Positions 43,522 through 51,581 of a stretch of DNA of 64,000 nucleotides are shown here, in pieces; position 1 is the first letter of the stretch; every line of letters begins with the position of its first letter. The position numbers and the translations under genes are program-made. The DNA is from a bacterium (GTDB lineage Bacteria; Desulfobacterota; Binatia; Binatales; Binataceae). The notes beneath the pieces are model-generated. The model was given only the letters and a program-made list of their open reading frames with translations. It searched no databases and was not told the origin of the DNA. Location: assembly GCA_014896235.1 (NCBI GenBank), contig JADBKU010000028.1:19706-83705 (forward strand), in the 5' to 3' direction.

Positions 43522-44567
43522 CTACGGACGCACTTCGAAAACGGCGTTGAACGGCGTCTCGGCGGCGCGCTGGAACCGGGTGAATCCCGCCGCCTGAACC
43601 ATGCCGCGGCGCAACGGCTCGCAGCATCCGGTGGGCAGCCCCTTCCGGCGTATTCAAGGCGAAGGACGGCTATATCATGCTGCTGGTGCAGCAGCACGAA
43701 TTTCCTTGGCTCGCGCGCGATGGGGATGCCGGAACTGGTCAACGACGAGCGTTTCCACCAACGGCCGGCGTGCAACGCGCGCTCAAGGAAATTATCGAGA
43801 ACTGGTTCGCGACCTTCCCCGATCGCGATGCGGCGGTCGCAGAACGCGACCAGATCATATTCCGCCCCCGGATAATCCTTGGCCGTGGCCGTCTCGAACG
43901 CTACGTTGGCGACGCCCGCCTCGCCCGCCAGCTTGCGCGCCTGCTCGATCGACGGCTGATGATAATCAAAGCCCACGAAACTGGATCGCGGGAATGCGCG
44001 CGCCATCAGCACAGTCGTCACGCCATGGCCGCATCCAACGTCCGCGACCCGCGCGCCATCGCGCAGCCGCGCTTCGACGCCGTCGAGCGCCGGAATCCAT
44101 TCGCTCAATAGATGAGTCGCATAACTGGAACGGAAAAATCGCGCGACGCCGTGAAACAGCGCCGGATCGTGCTCATGCCAGCCAACGCCTTGACCGCTGC
44201 GAAACGCGGCTTTGATCAGCGGAACGTCCCGGATCGACGCGCTCACCAAATCGAATGCGCCCATCATGAATGCGGGACCGTTCTCGTCGGCAAAGACCGC
44301 GGCTTGCTCAGGCGTCATAGAGAAACTCTCAGCAGTCGCGTCGTATTCCACGTATCCGGCCGCCGCCTGCGCGGCGAGCCATTCGCGGACGTACCGCTCA
44401 GCGCATCCGGTCCGCGCGGCCAGCTCGACGGACGTTGACGGTCCGGCTTGCGCCAGCGTCTTGTAGAGCCCTAACTCGTCGCCGATCAGAACCAGCGCCG
44501 CTCCCGACGCGGCGCCAAGCTCACCCACCATTCGCCCCATCAATTGTTGAAGTTTTTGCGCATCCAT
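43522..44567 (-). pseudogene. Class I SAM-dependent methyltransferase, middle replaced by caiB fragment
   Basis: From ATG 44567 (AAAGGAGG upstream) codons 1-244 encode an N-terminal winged-helix domain (AARTGCAERYVREWLAAQAA) and the SAM-binding motif ARVADVGCGHGVTTVLMARA, up to the stretch YDLVAFCD. The frame then reads antisense caiB sequence. The true C-terminus reappears at 43522-43600: VQAAGFTRFQRAAETPFNAV and FEVRP plus TAG. About 80 codons of the normal 350 are missing and are replaced by roughly 240 bp of inverted caiB. The gene cannot make a working enzyme as written. It is either a genuine rearrangement or an assembly/amplification chimera. Confidence 0.85.
43602..43842 (+). repeat. 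Inverted, diverged copy of a caiB segment inside the methyltransferase gene
   Basis: The stretch matches codons about 226-308 of the caiB gene read in the opposite direction (for example CGGCGCAACGGCTCGCAGCA and TATATCATGCTG). It contains small indels of 1, 2, 2 and about 8 nt that break the reading frame, so it is not under coding selection. Both junctions show a few bases of possible microhomology with the methyltransferase. Confidence 0.85.
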
Positions 44568-44836
44568 TGACCATTCGCCTCCTTTGTCATCGCGATCTTT
44601 GGATTGCCTGATTGCGAAAAGTCGTCCGCTTGTGTTCGAACTGGCATTTGCGGCGGTAGATTCGATTATAGGTTAATAATATCCGAATTTTTATCTAATA
44701 GGTGCTTTTGAATTCTAATGCTTCGAGCCATCTGTCACGATGCCGACCGTCCACATCCGTTGGCGGAGCCAGCCGCTTCGTGTCAGCGTGCAAGCTGTGG
44801 CCTCAGCCACGAGCGTCGGAATCGGGAGGGTCAGTG

Positions 44837-45586
44837 ATGCTGCTTGAAAATCCGAAGGGCGGTTATAGCTTTATCGCGGGAGGACCGGCGTTTTCCGCCG
44901 GATGCGTCGCCGGAGCGGGATTTGAGATCGTCCAAGCCGTGTTCCGGCCGGCGATGCCACTCGAGGCCGGCTTCGCGCGCATCGAACGCTTCCTCGCCGG
45001 CATCGGACGGCCGCGCGAGGCGCTATGCGGCGTCCATCTGCGCATCCCCGCGCCGCTCACTCCCGCGCAGTTCGAGGAATTCAACCGTCCCTACGTCGCA
45101 GGTATGAAGGAGTGGGGATTGGTCATCGACGGCCGGATTCCGGTCGCCCGCACCAATGTCGCGCCGGATGCGGTTCGTGTGGCTAATCCCTCCCTCGCGG
45201 GATTTTACTTTGCGGCGCCGGCGGACGGTCCTGGCGCCACGTTTGTACTGTCCGGAGCGGCCGAAGTGGCGCCGGGACCGTCGGGAAAACCAGAAATCGT
45301 CGCGCGCGGCGATACGTCGGCGGCGGCGATCGCGCGCAAGCTCGACGCGGTGCTGGCCGCCCTGTCCGACCATCTGGAAAAGATCGGCGCCGGATGGGCG
45401 AACGCGACCGCCGTCAACCTCTATACGGTGCACGACATTCATCCGCTGATGCCATCGCTGCTATCGCGATTCAACGCGGGCGTGGACGGCATTACGTGGC
45501 ATTATGCGCGCCCACCGGTCATCGGCCTCGAGGTCGAAATCGACGTTCACGCGGTGCGCCGTTCGATCATTATCGACGGGCGCTAA
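44837..45586 (+). CDS. RidA/YjgF-like (chorismate-mutase-like fold) protein
   Basis: 249 residues from ATG 44837, with GGGAGGG 6 nt upstream; the longer frame from 44702 has no such site. The C-terminal third resembles a RidA domain (LDAVLAALSDHLEKIGAGWA, TAVNLYTVHDIHPLM, GLEVEIDVHAVRRSIII). The N-terminal half (MLLENPKGGYSFIAGGPAFS) may be a second, diverged copy. RidA proteins deaminate reactive enamines. The usual catalytic arginine cannot be placed with certainty, so the activity is open. A crotonase remnant follows 9 bp downstream. Confidence 0.7.
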   Translation: MLLENPKGGYSFIAGGPAFSAGCVAGAGFEIVQAVFRPAMPLEAGFARIERFLAGIGRPREALCGVHLRIPAPLTPAQFEEFNRPYVAGMKEWGLVIDGRIPVARTNVAPDAVRVANPSLAGFYFAAPADGPGATFVLSGAAEVAPGPSGKPEIVARGDTSAAAIARKLDAVLAALSDHLEKIGAGWANATAVNLYTVHDIHPLMPSLLSRFNAGVDGITWHYARPPVIGLEVEIDVHAVRRSIIIDGR

Positions 45587-45595
45587 CGGCCTGAG

Positions 45596-45676
45596 ATGCT
45601 GGCGCGGACCGAGGACGCGGTCGAGGGACCGCGCGCGTTCGTCGAAAAACGATCGCCGATCTTCAAGGGGCGCTGA
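45596..45676 (+). pseudogene. C-terminal remnant of an enoyl-CoA hydratase/isomerase gene
   Basis: A 26-codon stretch ending in TGA encodes RTEDAVEGPRAFVEKRSPIF and KGR, which is the hallmark C-terminus of crotonase-family proteins (EGxxAFxEKRxPxFxG). No other part of such a gene lies upstream, where the RidA-like gene ends 9 bp before. It is most simply a leftover of a deleted enoyl-CoA hydratase gene. Confidence 0.75.
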
Positions 45677-45740
45677 TCAGGCAGGCGTCCGATCGTTCGC
45701 GGAGGCTGGCTGCCCGGAATGGCGAAATTTCAGACTTGAG

Positions 45741-46250
45741 CTATCTTGACGGCTGTTTGGCGCGGCATTCACCGCACAGCCCGTAAAGCTCCATCTTGTG
45801 ATGGGTCAGCAGGACGCCAAGCTTGCTTGCGATCGAATCCTGCATCCGTTCGATTTCGTCGTTTTCGAACTCGAGAATCCGGCCGCAGCTTTCGCAGATG
45901 AAGTGGTCATGATGCTGCTCGCCGGCAACTTCGTAACGCGCCTGCCCTTCCTCGAAATGGCGCTCGAACAGAAGGTTACAGTCCTTAAGCAACTTAAGCG
46001 TTCTATAAATGGTAGCATAGCCGACGTGCGGATTGACCTTGCGGACTTCGGCGTAAAGCTCCTCCGCGCTGATGTGGCGGCCAAGCTCAAAGAATACGCG
46101 CGCGATATCGTCACGCGGGCCGGTCGATTTGAGCCCGCGTTCGCGCAAACGCGCATGGAACGTGAGCATCCGCTCTTCAGCGCCGCCGGCGCGAGACCGC
46201 CGTTCCGTGGCTGGATGCGTCCGCTCACGCGCTTCTTCGCCGTGCGCCAT
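45741..46250 (-). CDS. fur: Fur-family ferric uptake regulator
   Basis: 169 residues, ATG 46250 with AAAAGGAT upstream. The winged-helix domain is RGLKSTGPRDDIARVFFELG through VGYATIYRTLKLLKDCNLL. The dimerisation domain carries EQHHDHFICESCGRILEFEN and a C-terminal CGECR, i.e. the regulatory histidines and both CxxC zinc pairs. This suits Fur better than PerR or Zur, but these cannot be separated safely. A near-perfect Fur box at 53288-53312 is a plausible target. It lies 15 bp downstream of a 95-residue partner gene. Confidence 0.92.
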   Translation of the reverse strand: MAHGEEARERTHPATERRSRAGGAEERMLTFHARLRERGLKSTGPRDDIARVFFELGRHISAEELYAEVRKVNPHVGYATIYRTLKLLKDCNLLFERHFEEGQARYEVAGEQHHDHFICESCGRILEFENDEIERMQDSIASKLGVLLTHHKMELYGLCGECRAKQPSR

Positions 46251-46265
46251 CGCGTCGGATCCTTT

Positions 46266-46553
46266 TCACTCCGGCGCCGCCTGCACGATTCGGCGCGCCG
46301 CCGGGGACAGGTACAGTTCTTCAAGATTCCGGCCGCGCATGGCCTCGGCCAGCACCTCGATCTGCTCGGCCGCCGGCTGCTCGCGGTCGATGATGATCAG
46401 ATCCTTCTGACGCAGCCGGCAGGCGCCGCCGCGCGCACGATAACCCACTTCGCGCAGCAGCTTTTCGCGTCGCACCTCAAGGCCGAGCCGCTTGGCCGCC
46501 TCCGCCAATTCGTCCACCAATCCCAACAACCGCGTTTCCTTGCCCGTGCTCAT
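46266..46553 (-). CDS. Small protein of unknown function, cotranscribed with fur
   Basis: 95 residues from ATG 46553 (AGAGG upstream); a longer upstream frame overlaps the divergent usp leader and was rejected. The recognisable core is ARGGACRLRQKDLIIIDREQ followed by QIEVLAEAMRGRNLEELYLS. It resembles small uncharacterised proteins seen in deltaproteobacteria and Bacteroidetes. No metal motif or membrane span is seen. The 15-bp gap to fur on the same strand implies one transcript, suggesting a link with metal or redox control. Confidence 0.75.
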   Translation of the reverse strand: MSTGKETRLLGLVDELAEAAKRLGLEVRREKLLREVGYRARGGACRLRQKDLIIIDREQPAAEQIEVLAEAMRGRNLEELYLSPAARRIVQAAPE

Positions 46554-46665
46554 CGCGCCTCTTTCAACCGTCGCGGTCCGAACCGCGCGGATACATCCTC
46601 GATGCAAGCTTGAGAGGACCGTCCATGCATGGTATCGCGAAATTCGGGACGGGGGGATACGTTCG

Positions 46666-47502
46666 ATGATCAAACGGATTCTCGTCGGCATCGATACGTC
46701 CGAACATGCGCGCACCGCGCAGGTTTATGCGTTCCATCTGGCGCGTAGGCTCAACGCCTCGCTCATCGGCCTGCACGTGGTCGATATCGTCTCGATCGAG
46801 GGTTCGCTGTTGCATGATATCTCGGGTTCGCTGGGACTTGAACCCTACATGGATTTTTCCTCGAAGATGCGCGAGGTGCTGAACGCCCGCGGCAAAGCCG
46901 TGCTGGACGAGTTCGCGTACGCCGCGCGCAATGAACGAATCGAGGCGGAGACGCTGCTCGATATCGGCGTGGTCGCCAACCAGATTTGCGAGCGCGCCAA
47001 GTCCGCCGACCTCGTGATTATCGGCCATCGCGGCGTCAACGAACGCTTCTCCACCGGATTGCTCGGCTCCGCGACCGAAAGCGTGGCGCGCAAATCGCCG
47101 CGGCCGTTATTCGTCTCGCCGGTACGCTATCGCGAAATTTCGCGCCCGCTGTTGGCGTACGACGGCAGCGACCGGGCGGCGCGGGCGATGCGCGCGGCGG
47201 CCGAACTATGCGTCACGCTCGGCGCGCCGCTGACCGTGATTACGGTCGCCCGCGATTCCAAAATGGGCGAACGCACGCTGGCCCAGGCGCGGGAATATCT
47301 TGAACCGTACCCCCTTAAAACCGATTTTCATCTTATTCCCGGCCACGCCAACGAGGGCATCATCGGCGCGATTCGCGAGTACGACGCCGATCTCTTGTTC
47401 GTGGGCGCTTTCGGCCACAGCCGGATTATCGAGATGGTGCTCGGTTCGAACACCGAATATCTGTTGCGCAACGCGCCCTGCCCGATCTTCATGTCCCGCT
47501 GA
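46666..47502 (+). CDS. Universal stress protein with two tandem UspA domains
   Basis: 278 residues from ATG 46666. Domain 1 (about 1-150) starts IKRILVGIDTSEHARTAQVY and has the ATP-binding motif IGHRGVNERFSTGLLGSATE. Domain 2 (about 155-278) starts RPLLAYDGSDRAARAMRAAA and has VGAFGHSRIIEMVLGSNTEY. Both keep the G-2x-G-9x-G(S/T) pattern, so ATP binding is likely. Such tandem Usps help survival under starvation or energy stress. It is divergent from the 95-residue gene/fur operon, with 112 bp shared as promoter region. Confidence 0.93.
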   Translation: MIKRILVGIDTSEHARTAQVYAFHLARRLNASLIGLHVVDIVSIEGSLLHDISGSLGLEPYMDFSSKMREVLNARGKAVLDEFAYAARNERIEAETLLDIGVVANQICERAKSADLVIIGHRGVNERFSTGLLGSATESVARKSPRPLFVSPVRYREISRPLLAYDGSDRAARAMRAAAELCVTLGAPLTVITVARDSKMGERTLAQAREYLEPYPLKTDFHLIPGHANEGIIGAIREYDADLLFVGAFGHSRIIEMVLGSNTEYLLRNAPCPIFMSR

Positions 47503-47515
47503 GACGAAACCGCGA

Positions 47516-48133
47516 TCAATTAATCGGCTCCGCGGCGCGGCGCGCCAGATAACGCGCCAGCACCAGACGCATCGTCTCTTTGGGCTGAATTCCGGTAAGC
47601 GGATAGTCGCCGAGCACGAACGCCGGATAGCCCAACGCCGAGAAGTTGTCCGCTTCGCGGCGATACTCTTCAAGCCGCGCGCGCATCACGCCCGCGGTCA
47701 CGCCGGCGACGAATTCTTCGCGATCAAGCCCGGCCGCGGCGGCGATTTCGCCAAGCGCCGCCATATCGGAGATGTCGCGTCGTTCCTCGAAAACCGCACG
47801 GAAGACGGCGTCGTGATAGGCGTCGAAGCGGCCGGCCGCGCGCGCCAGTTCCGCGCCTTCGAGCGCGGCTTGTGAATCGATCCAGGTCTCCGGCGGCGTC
47901 ACCGCCACGCCGGTTTCGGCGATCACCGTCGCAATCTTCATTTTTTCGATCGCGCCGAGCCGGTTTCCCGGCCGCGTGCGTCCGTCGCGCATCCGAATCG
48001 GCACGCCTTTCCATAACGGATCGAAGTCAATCTCGGCGCGCAACTCGCCGACGATCCGCCACGCCACGTAGCAGAGCGTCGAGGCGTAATCGAAATAGAT
48101 TGGAATTACCGTGCGCGCCATCGTGATATCCAT
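47516..48133 (-). CDS. DsbA/FrnE-like thioredoxin-fold protein without CxxC
   Basis: 205 residues; ATG 48133 or ATG 48121 (MARTVIPIYFDYASTLCYVA) could start it. The FrnE/DSBA-like domain begins with IPIYFDYASTLCYVAWRIVG. At the site where FrnE has CPWC only one cysteine (TLCYVA) is present, as in 2-hydroxychromene-2-carboxylate isomerases. PAFVLGDYPLTGIQPKE carries the conserved cis-proline region. It may be an isomerase or glutathione-dependent enzyme rather than a disulfide oxidase. It converges with the usp gene across 13 bp. Confidence 0.8.
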   Translation of the reverse strand: MDITMARTVIPIYFDYASTLCYVAWRIVGELRAEIDFDPLWKGVPIRMRDGRTRPGNRLGAIEKMKIATVIAETGVAVTPPETWIDSQAALEGAELARAAGRFDAYHDAVFRAVFEERRDISDMAALGEIAAAAGLDREEFVAGVTAGVMRARLEEYRREADNFSALGYPAFVLGDYPLTGIQPKETMRLVLARYLARRAAEPIN

Positions 48134-48177
48134 TCAAAGCGGATTATCGCCGCGATTCGGTCCTTCCGGCAATCCGC

Positions 48178-48200
48178 GCGCAAGCGTCCCGCGCTTGCGC
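48178..48200. other. Hairpin between divergent DsbA-like and Nudix genes
   Basis: A 9-bp perfect stem (48178-48186 with 48192-48200) and a 5-nt loop, without a T-tract on either side. It lies 30 bp upstream of the Nudix ATG and could affect its translation or bind a regulator. Confidence 0.3.
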
Positions 48201-48229
48201 CGTCCGCGCCGCGGCCGCATGCTTCATTG

Positions 48230-48757
48230 ATGGCCGTCAACCGCCGCCCCGTACTGAAACTCGGCGTCGTCGATTTGGGCGTCGAACGCGCTGATTTGCC
48301 CAACGGCGTCTCGATCGATCTTGCCGTGATTCGCCACCCCGGCGCGGCGGCGATCGTCGCGCTGGATGCGGACGGAACGATCACGATGCTCCGCCAGTAT
48401 CGGCATGCGGTCGGCGGATGGCTGCGCGAGATTCCCGCCGGATGCCTCAATGCCGGCGAAACGCCGCGTGAGTGCGCGGAGCGCGAATTGCGCGAGGAAG
48501 CGGGACTGGCGGCGCGGCGCTGGGACGAGCTCGGCTCGATCGTCACGATCCCGAGCTTCTGCGACGAGCGGATCACGCTCTTTCTGGCGCGCGAGCTTGC
48601 GCCCGCTTCGGGCGCGCTCGATCGGGACGAAGTTATCGAAGTCGAAAAAGTAAAGCTGGAGGAAGCATTCAAGATGGTCCGGCGGGGCGAGATTGTGGAC
48701 GCAAAAACGATTGCGGCCCTATTTCACGCTCGCGCCCTGCTCGACGAAACTCGTTAA
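48230..48757 (+). CDS. Nudix hydrolase, ADP-ribose pyrophosphatase-like
   Basis: 175 residues from ATG 48230. The Nudix box is GCLNAGETPRECAERELREE followed by AGL, complete in its glutamates. IVALDADGTITMLRQYRHAV and REIPAG upstream are typical of ADP-ribose pyrophosphatases (NudF type), and SFCDERITLFLAREL follows. It hydrolyses nucleoside diphosphate derivatives such as ADP-ribose. It is divergent from the DsbA-like gene and converges with the GYD-domain gene across 25 bp. Confidence 0.92.
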   Translation: MAVNRRPVLKLGVVDLGVERADLPNGVSIDLAVIRHPGAAAIVALDADGTITMLRQYRHAVGGWLREIPAGCLNAGETPRECAERELREEAGLAARRWDELGSIVTIPSFCDERITLFLARELAPASGALDRDEVIEVEKVKLEEAFKMVRRGEIVDAKTIAALFHARALLDETR

Positions 48758-48782
48758 CCGGCGCAAACCCGGCGCGCGAAGG

Positions 48783-49085
48783 CTAACGTTCGCTCTCGTC
48801 CTCCTTGAGCATCGCCAGGAATTCGGCCAGCGGAATCGCTTCGGAAACCTCGACCGTAAAAAGACCCTCCGCCAGCATCGTGGTCATCGCCTTCTGCATC
48901 GCGGCGCCGCTGGGATAATCGACGATCACCACCATGTCAAAGCGGCCGAAGGTCGCATAGGCGCCGATGAGCGTGCCGCCATTGATTTCGCGAATCCGGT
49001 CGGCGCGCGCCATCACGTGCGAAAATTCCTTCAGCGTCTGATGGCCTTTTTCCGTTCGGCGAACCCCGATTACATAGATAGGCAT
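48783..49085 (-). CDS. GYD-domain protein
   Basis: 100 residues from ATG 49085, with GGAG 5 nt upstream; a longer frame without a ribosome-binding site was rejected. The sequence fits the GYD/DUF1488-like ferredoxin-fold small proteins: N-terminal PIYVIGVRRTEKGHQTLKEF, central GGTLIGAYATFGRFDMVVIV (usual GxYDxVxI) and a helical end. Function of the family is unknown. Confidence 0.85.
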   Translation of the reverse strand: MPIYVIGVRRTEKGHQTLKEFSHVMARADRIREINGGTLIGAYATFGRFDMVVIVDYPSGAAMQKAMTTMLAEGLFTVEVSEAIPLAEFLAMLKEDESER

Positions 49086-49279
49086 CGTCGCTCCAAACCT
49101 TCCCGCGATCCCGCGAAGCGGCGCGGATTTGCCGCAGACCAATGATCGGATCGCGTTCATCCGAGCGCAAGGGCCGCCCTGCGGTCCAGCTTGCGCTATG
49201 CGCGGAATGGCCGCCATGCGCGGTCCAGTTCGGTTTCGCCAGCCGGACCAGCGCGCGGCGCCGTGCGGACAACGTCGAC

Positions 49280-49483
49280 TTAGTTTAACGATACTTCGGA
49301 AGGAAACAGAAAGGTTGTGCTTCCGTCGTCAAACTTAACCAGATACATCACCCGGCCCAGATTTTCGACTTCTTTGACGATGAGCGGCTCTTCGTTGAAG
49401 CGTCCGCGTCCTTCGTTGTCGCGCACCGGCCGCACCAATCTGCAATGACGACCGACGACCGATTCATGATTCATAGTCACCAT
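49280..49483 (-). CDS. Hypothetical 67-residue protein
   Basis: From ATG 49483 (GCGGAG just upstream) or ATG 49474 to a stop at 49280. The sequence is compact and beta-rich: SVVGRHCRLVRPVRDNEGRG, then EVENLGRVMYLVKFDDGSTT. This looks like a small barrel similar to KOW/SH3-like modules. I do not recognise a family. It is separated from the GYD-domain gene by about 195 bp and divergent from ggt. Confidence 0.6.
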   Translation of the reverse strand: MVTMNHESVVGRHCRLVRPVRDNEGRGRFNEEPLIVKEVENLGRVMYLVKFDDGSTTFLFPSEVSLN

Positions 49484-49791
49484 AATCTCCGCCGCCTTTC
49501 CCGCCCAGTTTACGGATTTGAGCGATCCGCCACCGGTTTATCAGTATAGCAAGCATCGGGCCGATTTGTGATCGCAAATTTTTCCAGCCCGCGTGGTTTT
49601 CCACAGCTAATTTCACTTGCTGGGCATTGCTTATTTCCCCAAATCCGATTTCGCGTCGCATTTCGCGAAGCTGGCCGGTCCGGCTTGGTCTGTACTCCCG
49701 TATCCCAAACCGGGTATTCACTATCGCAGGGAGCCGAAATTGCCGCTCCCACGACGCTCAGGTTCGCCGCAATGGCTTGGGAAGATTATCT
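49484..49791. other. Divergent intergenic region upstream of ggt
   Basis: 308 bp with no supported gene. Two frames run through it but lack homology and ribosome-binding sites. It must hold the promoters of the 67-residue gene and of ggt, which I could not place. Confidence 0.4.
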
Positions 49792-51561
49792 ATGAGCACT
49801 TGGTATCCGCTGGTGATGGGCCGCGAAGCGATGGTCGCGACCGAACATTATCTGTCGGCCGCGGCGGGCGCGCGAATCTTCGCCAAAGGCGGCAACGCGA
49901 TTGACGCCGCCGTGGCGGCGACGTTGGTCGAGGGCGTCGTCAATCCGCACATGCATACGATCGGCGGCGAGGCGCCGATGCTGATTTACTCGGCAGATGC
50001 CCGCCGGGTGGTCGCAATCAACGGCAACATGACTGCGCCGGCGCGCGCGACGATCGATCATTATCGCGGTCTGGGCCTGACGCTCGTGCCCGGCGAAGGT
50101 TTGCTGGCCGCCGGAGTTCCAGCGGCCTTCGACGCGCTCGCGGTCGCGCTGAAAACGTTCGGAACGATGACGCTGGCCGAGGTCGCGGCGCCCGCCGCGG
50201 CGTTGTGCGCGGACGGCTTCCCGATGCATCCGGGACTCGCCGGCGACGGCGATACGCCGCAGGATTTGTCGGGCTTGATCGGCCAGGCCTCGATTCGCGT
50301 CAACGCCCAAAAATTCCGCGAAAAATGGCCCAGCAGCGCCGCCGTCTATATGCCCGGCGGCGAACCGCCGCATACCGGTCAAATCATAAAGAACCCCGCG
50401 CTGGCGAATTTTTTCGGCCGCCTGATAGATGCGGAAGCCGCCGCGCGCAAGCGCGGCCGCGAAGCCGCGATCGACGCCGCCCGCGAACGTTTTTACCGCG
50501 GCGATATCGCGCGCGAAATAGTGGCCTGGTCCGACGCCAACGGCGGCCTGCTCGCGCTCGACGACCTCGCCGCTTTCGCCACGCGAATCGAGGAGCCGGT
50601 GACGGCGGACTATCGCGGCGTGACCGTGCACAAATGCGGACCGTGGTCGCAGGGTCCCGTCTATCTGCAGCAACTGCGCGTGCTCGAAGGCTTCGACCTC
50701 GCGGCGATGGGTCACAATTCGGCAGATTACGTGCATACGCTGATCGAAGCGGCCAAGCTCGCCTTTGCCGATCGCGAGCAGTACTACGCCGACCCTGAAT
50801 TTACGCGGGTACCGCTCGAAGGCTTGCTCTCCGCACGCTATGCCGCCGTCCGCCGTGAATTGATCGATCCGCGCCGGGCGTCGATGGAACAGCGGCCGGG
50901 CGATCCGATCAACTTCCGTCCGCTGCTGGAACGGCCAGCGGACGAAGGGCGCTCGTGGGGTCCCGGCACAATCCACGTCACGGCGGCGGACGGCCGGGGC
51001 AACATGATCGCGGTCACGGCAAGCGGCGGATGGATTCCCAGTTCGCCCGTGGTCGAGTCGCTCGGCTTTCCGCTCGGCAGCCGGATGCAGACATTTTATC
51101 TCGATGAATCGCACGCCAACGCGCTCAAGCCCGGCAAACGGCCGCGCACCACGCTCACTCCCTCGATCGCGACACGGGCCGGACAGCCGTGGCTTTCCTT
51201 CGGCACGCCGGGCGGCGACCAACAGGATCAATGGACGCTGCAGTTCTTTCTGAACCTGGTCGATTTCGGGATGTCAGTGCAGGAGGCGATCGAGGCGCCG
51301 CGCTTTTCGACCGCGCATTTTCCTTCAACCTTTTATCCGCATAACGCGCGGCCGGGGGTGCTGCGCGTCGAGGAGCGAATCGATCCGGCGGTGCGGGCGG
51401 AACTCAGCGCTCGCGGCCATCAGGTCGAAGTGCGGCCGCCGTGGTGCGAAGGCCACGTACTCGGCATCCGCTTCGATCCGGCGCGGCGGCTGCTCGAAGG
51501 CGGCGCCGATCCGCGCGGCCAGATGGCGGTCGTGATGCCGGCGCAGGCGATCGGCTGGTAA
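49792..51561 (+). CDS. ggt: Gamma-glutamyltransferase-family Ntn hydrolase
   Basis: 589 residues from ATG 49792 (GGGAAG 8-9 nt upstream). GARIFAKGGNAIDAAVAATL and NPHMHTIGGEAPMLIYSA are the large-subunit signatures. The self-cleavage/nucleophile threonine should be in GPGTIHVTAADGRGNMIAVT, at about residue 389. FGTPGGDQQDQWTLQFFLNL ends the small subunit. No signal peptide is present, unlike periplasmic GGT, so a cytoplasmic amidase or acylase-like relative is possible. It converges with the outer-membrane-like gene at 51582. Confidence 0.88.
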   Translation: MSTWYPLVMGREAMVATEHYLSAAAGARIFAKGGNAIDAAVAATLVEGVVNPHMHTIGGEAPMLIYSADARRVVAINGNMTAPARATIDHYRGLGLTLVPGEGLLAAGVPAAFDALAVALKTFGTMTLAEVAAPAAALCADGFPMHPGLAGDGDTPQDLSGLIGQASIRVNAQKFREKWPSSAAVYMPGGEPPHTGQIIKNPALANFFGRLIDAEAAARKRGREAAIDAARERFYRGDIAREIVAWSDANGGLLALDDLAAFATRIEEPVTADYRGVTVHKCGPWSQGPVYLQQLRVLEGFDLAAMGHNSADYVHTLIEAAKLAFADREQYYADPEFTRVPLEGLLSARYAAVRRELIDPRRASMEQRPGDPINFRPLLERPADEGRSWGPGTIHVTAADGRGNMIAVTASGGWIPSSPVVESLGFPLGSRMQTFYLDESHANALKPGKRPRTTLTPSIATRAGQPWLSFGTPGGDQQDQWTLQFFLNLVDFGMSVQEAIEAPRFSTAHFPSTFYPHNARPGVLRVEERIDPAVRAELSARGHQVEVRPPWCEGHVLGIRFDPARRLLEGGADPRGQMAVVMPAQAIGW

Positions 51562-51581
51562 CCGCGGCTGCGCGCCGCCCG

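Noticed and set aside
43356..44567. A 403-residue novel methyltransferase fusion
   Set aside because: After residue 244 the frame is antisense caiB sequence, and the real methyltransferase end reappears downstream.
49464..49721. 85-codon frame upstream of ggt on the minus strand
   Set aside because: No ribosome-binding site or family resemblance, and it overlaps the better supported 67-residue gene.
49786..51231. Long open frame antisense to ggt
   Set aside because: High GC with strong third-position bias leaves long antisense frames; it has an arginine/alanine-rich composition and no homology, while ggt is clearly real.
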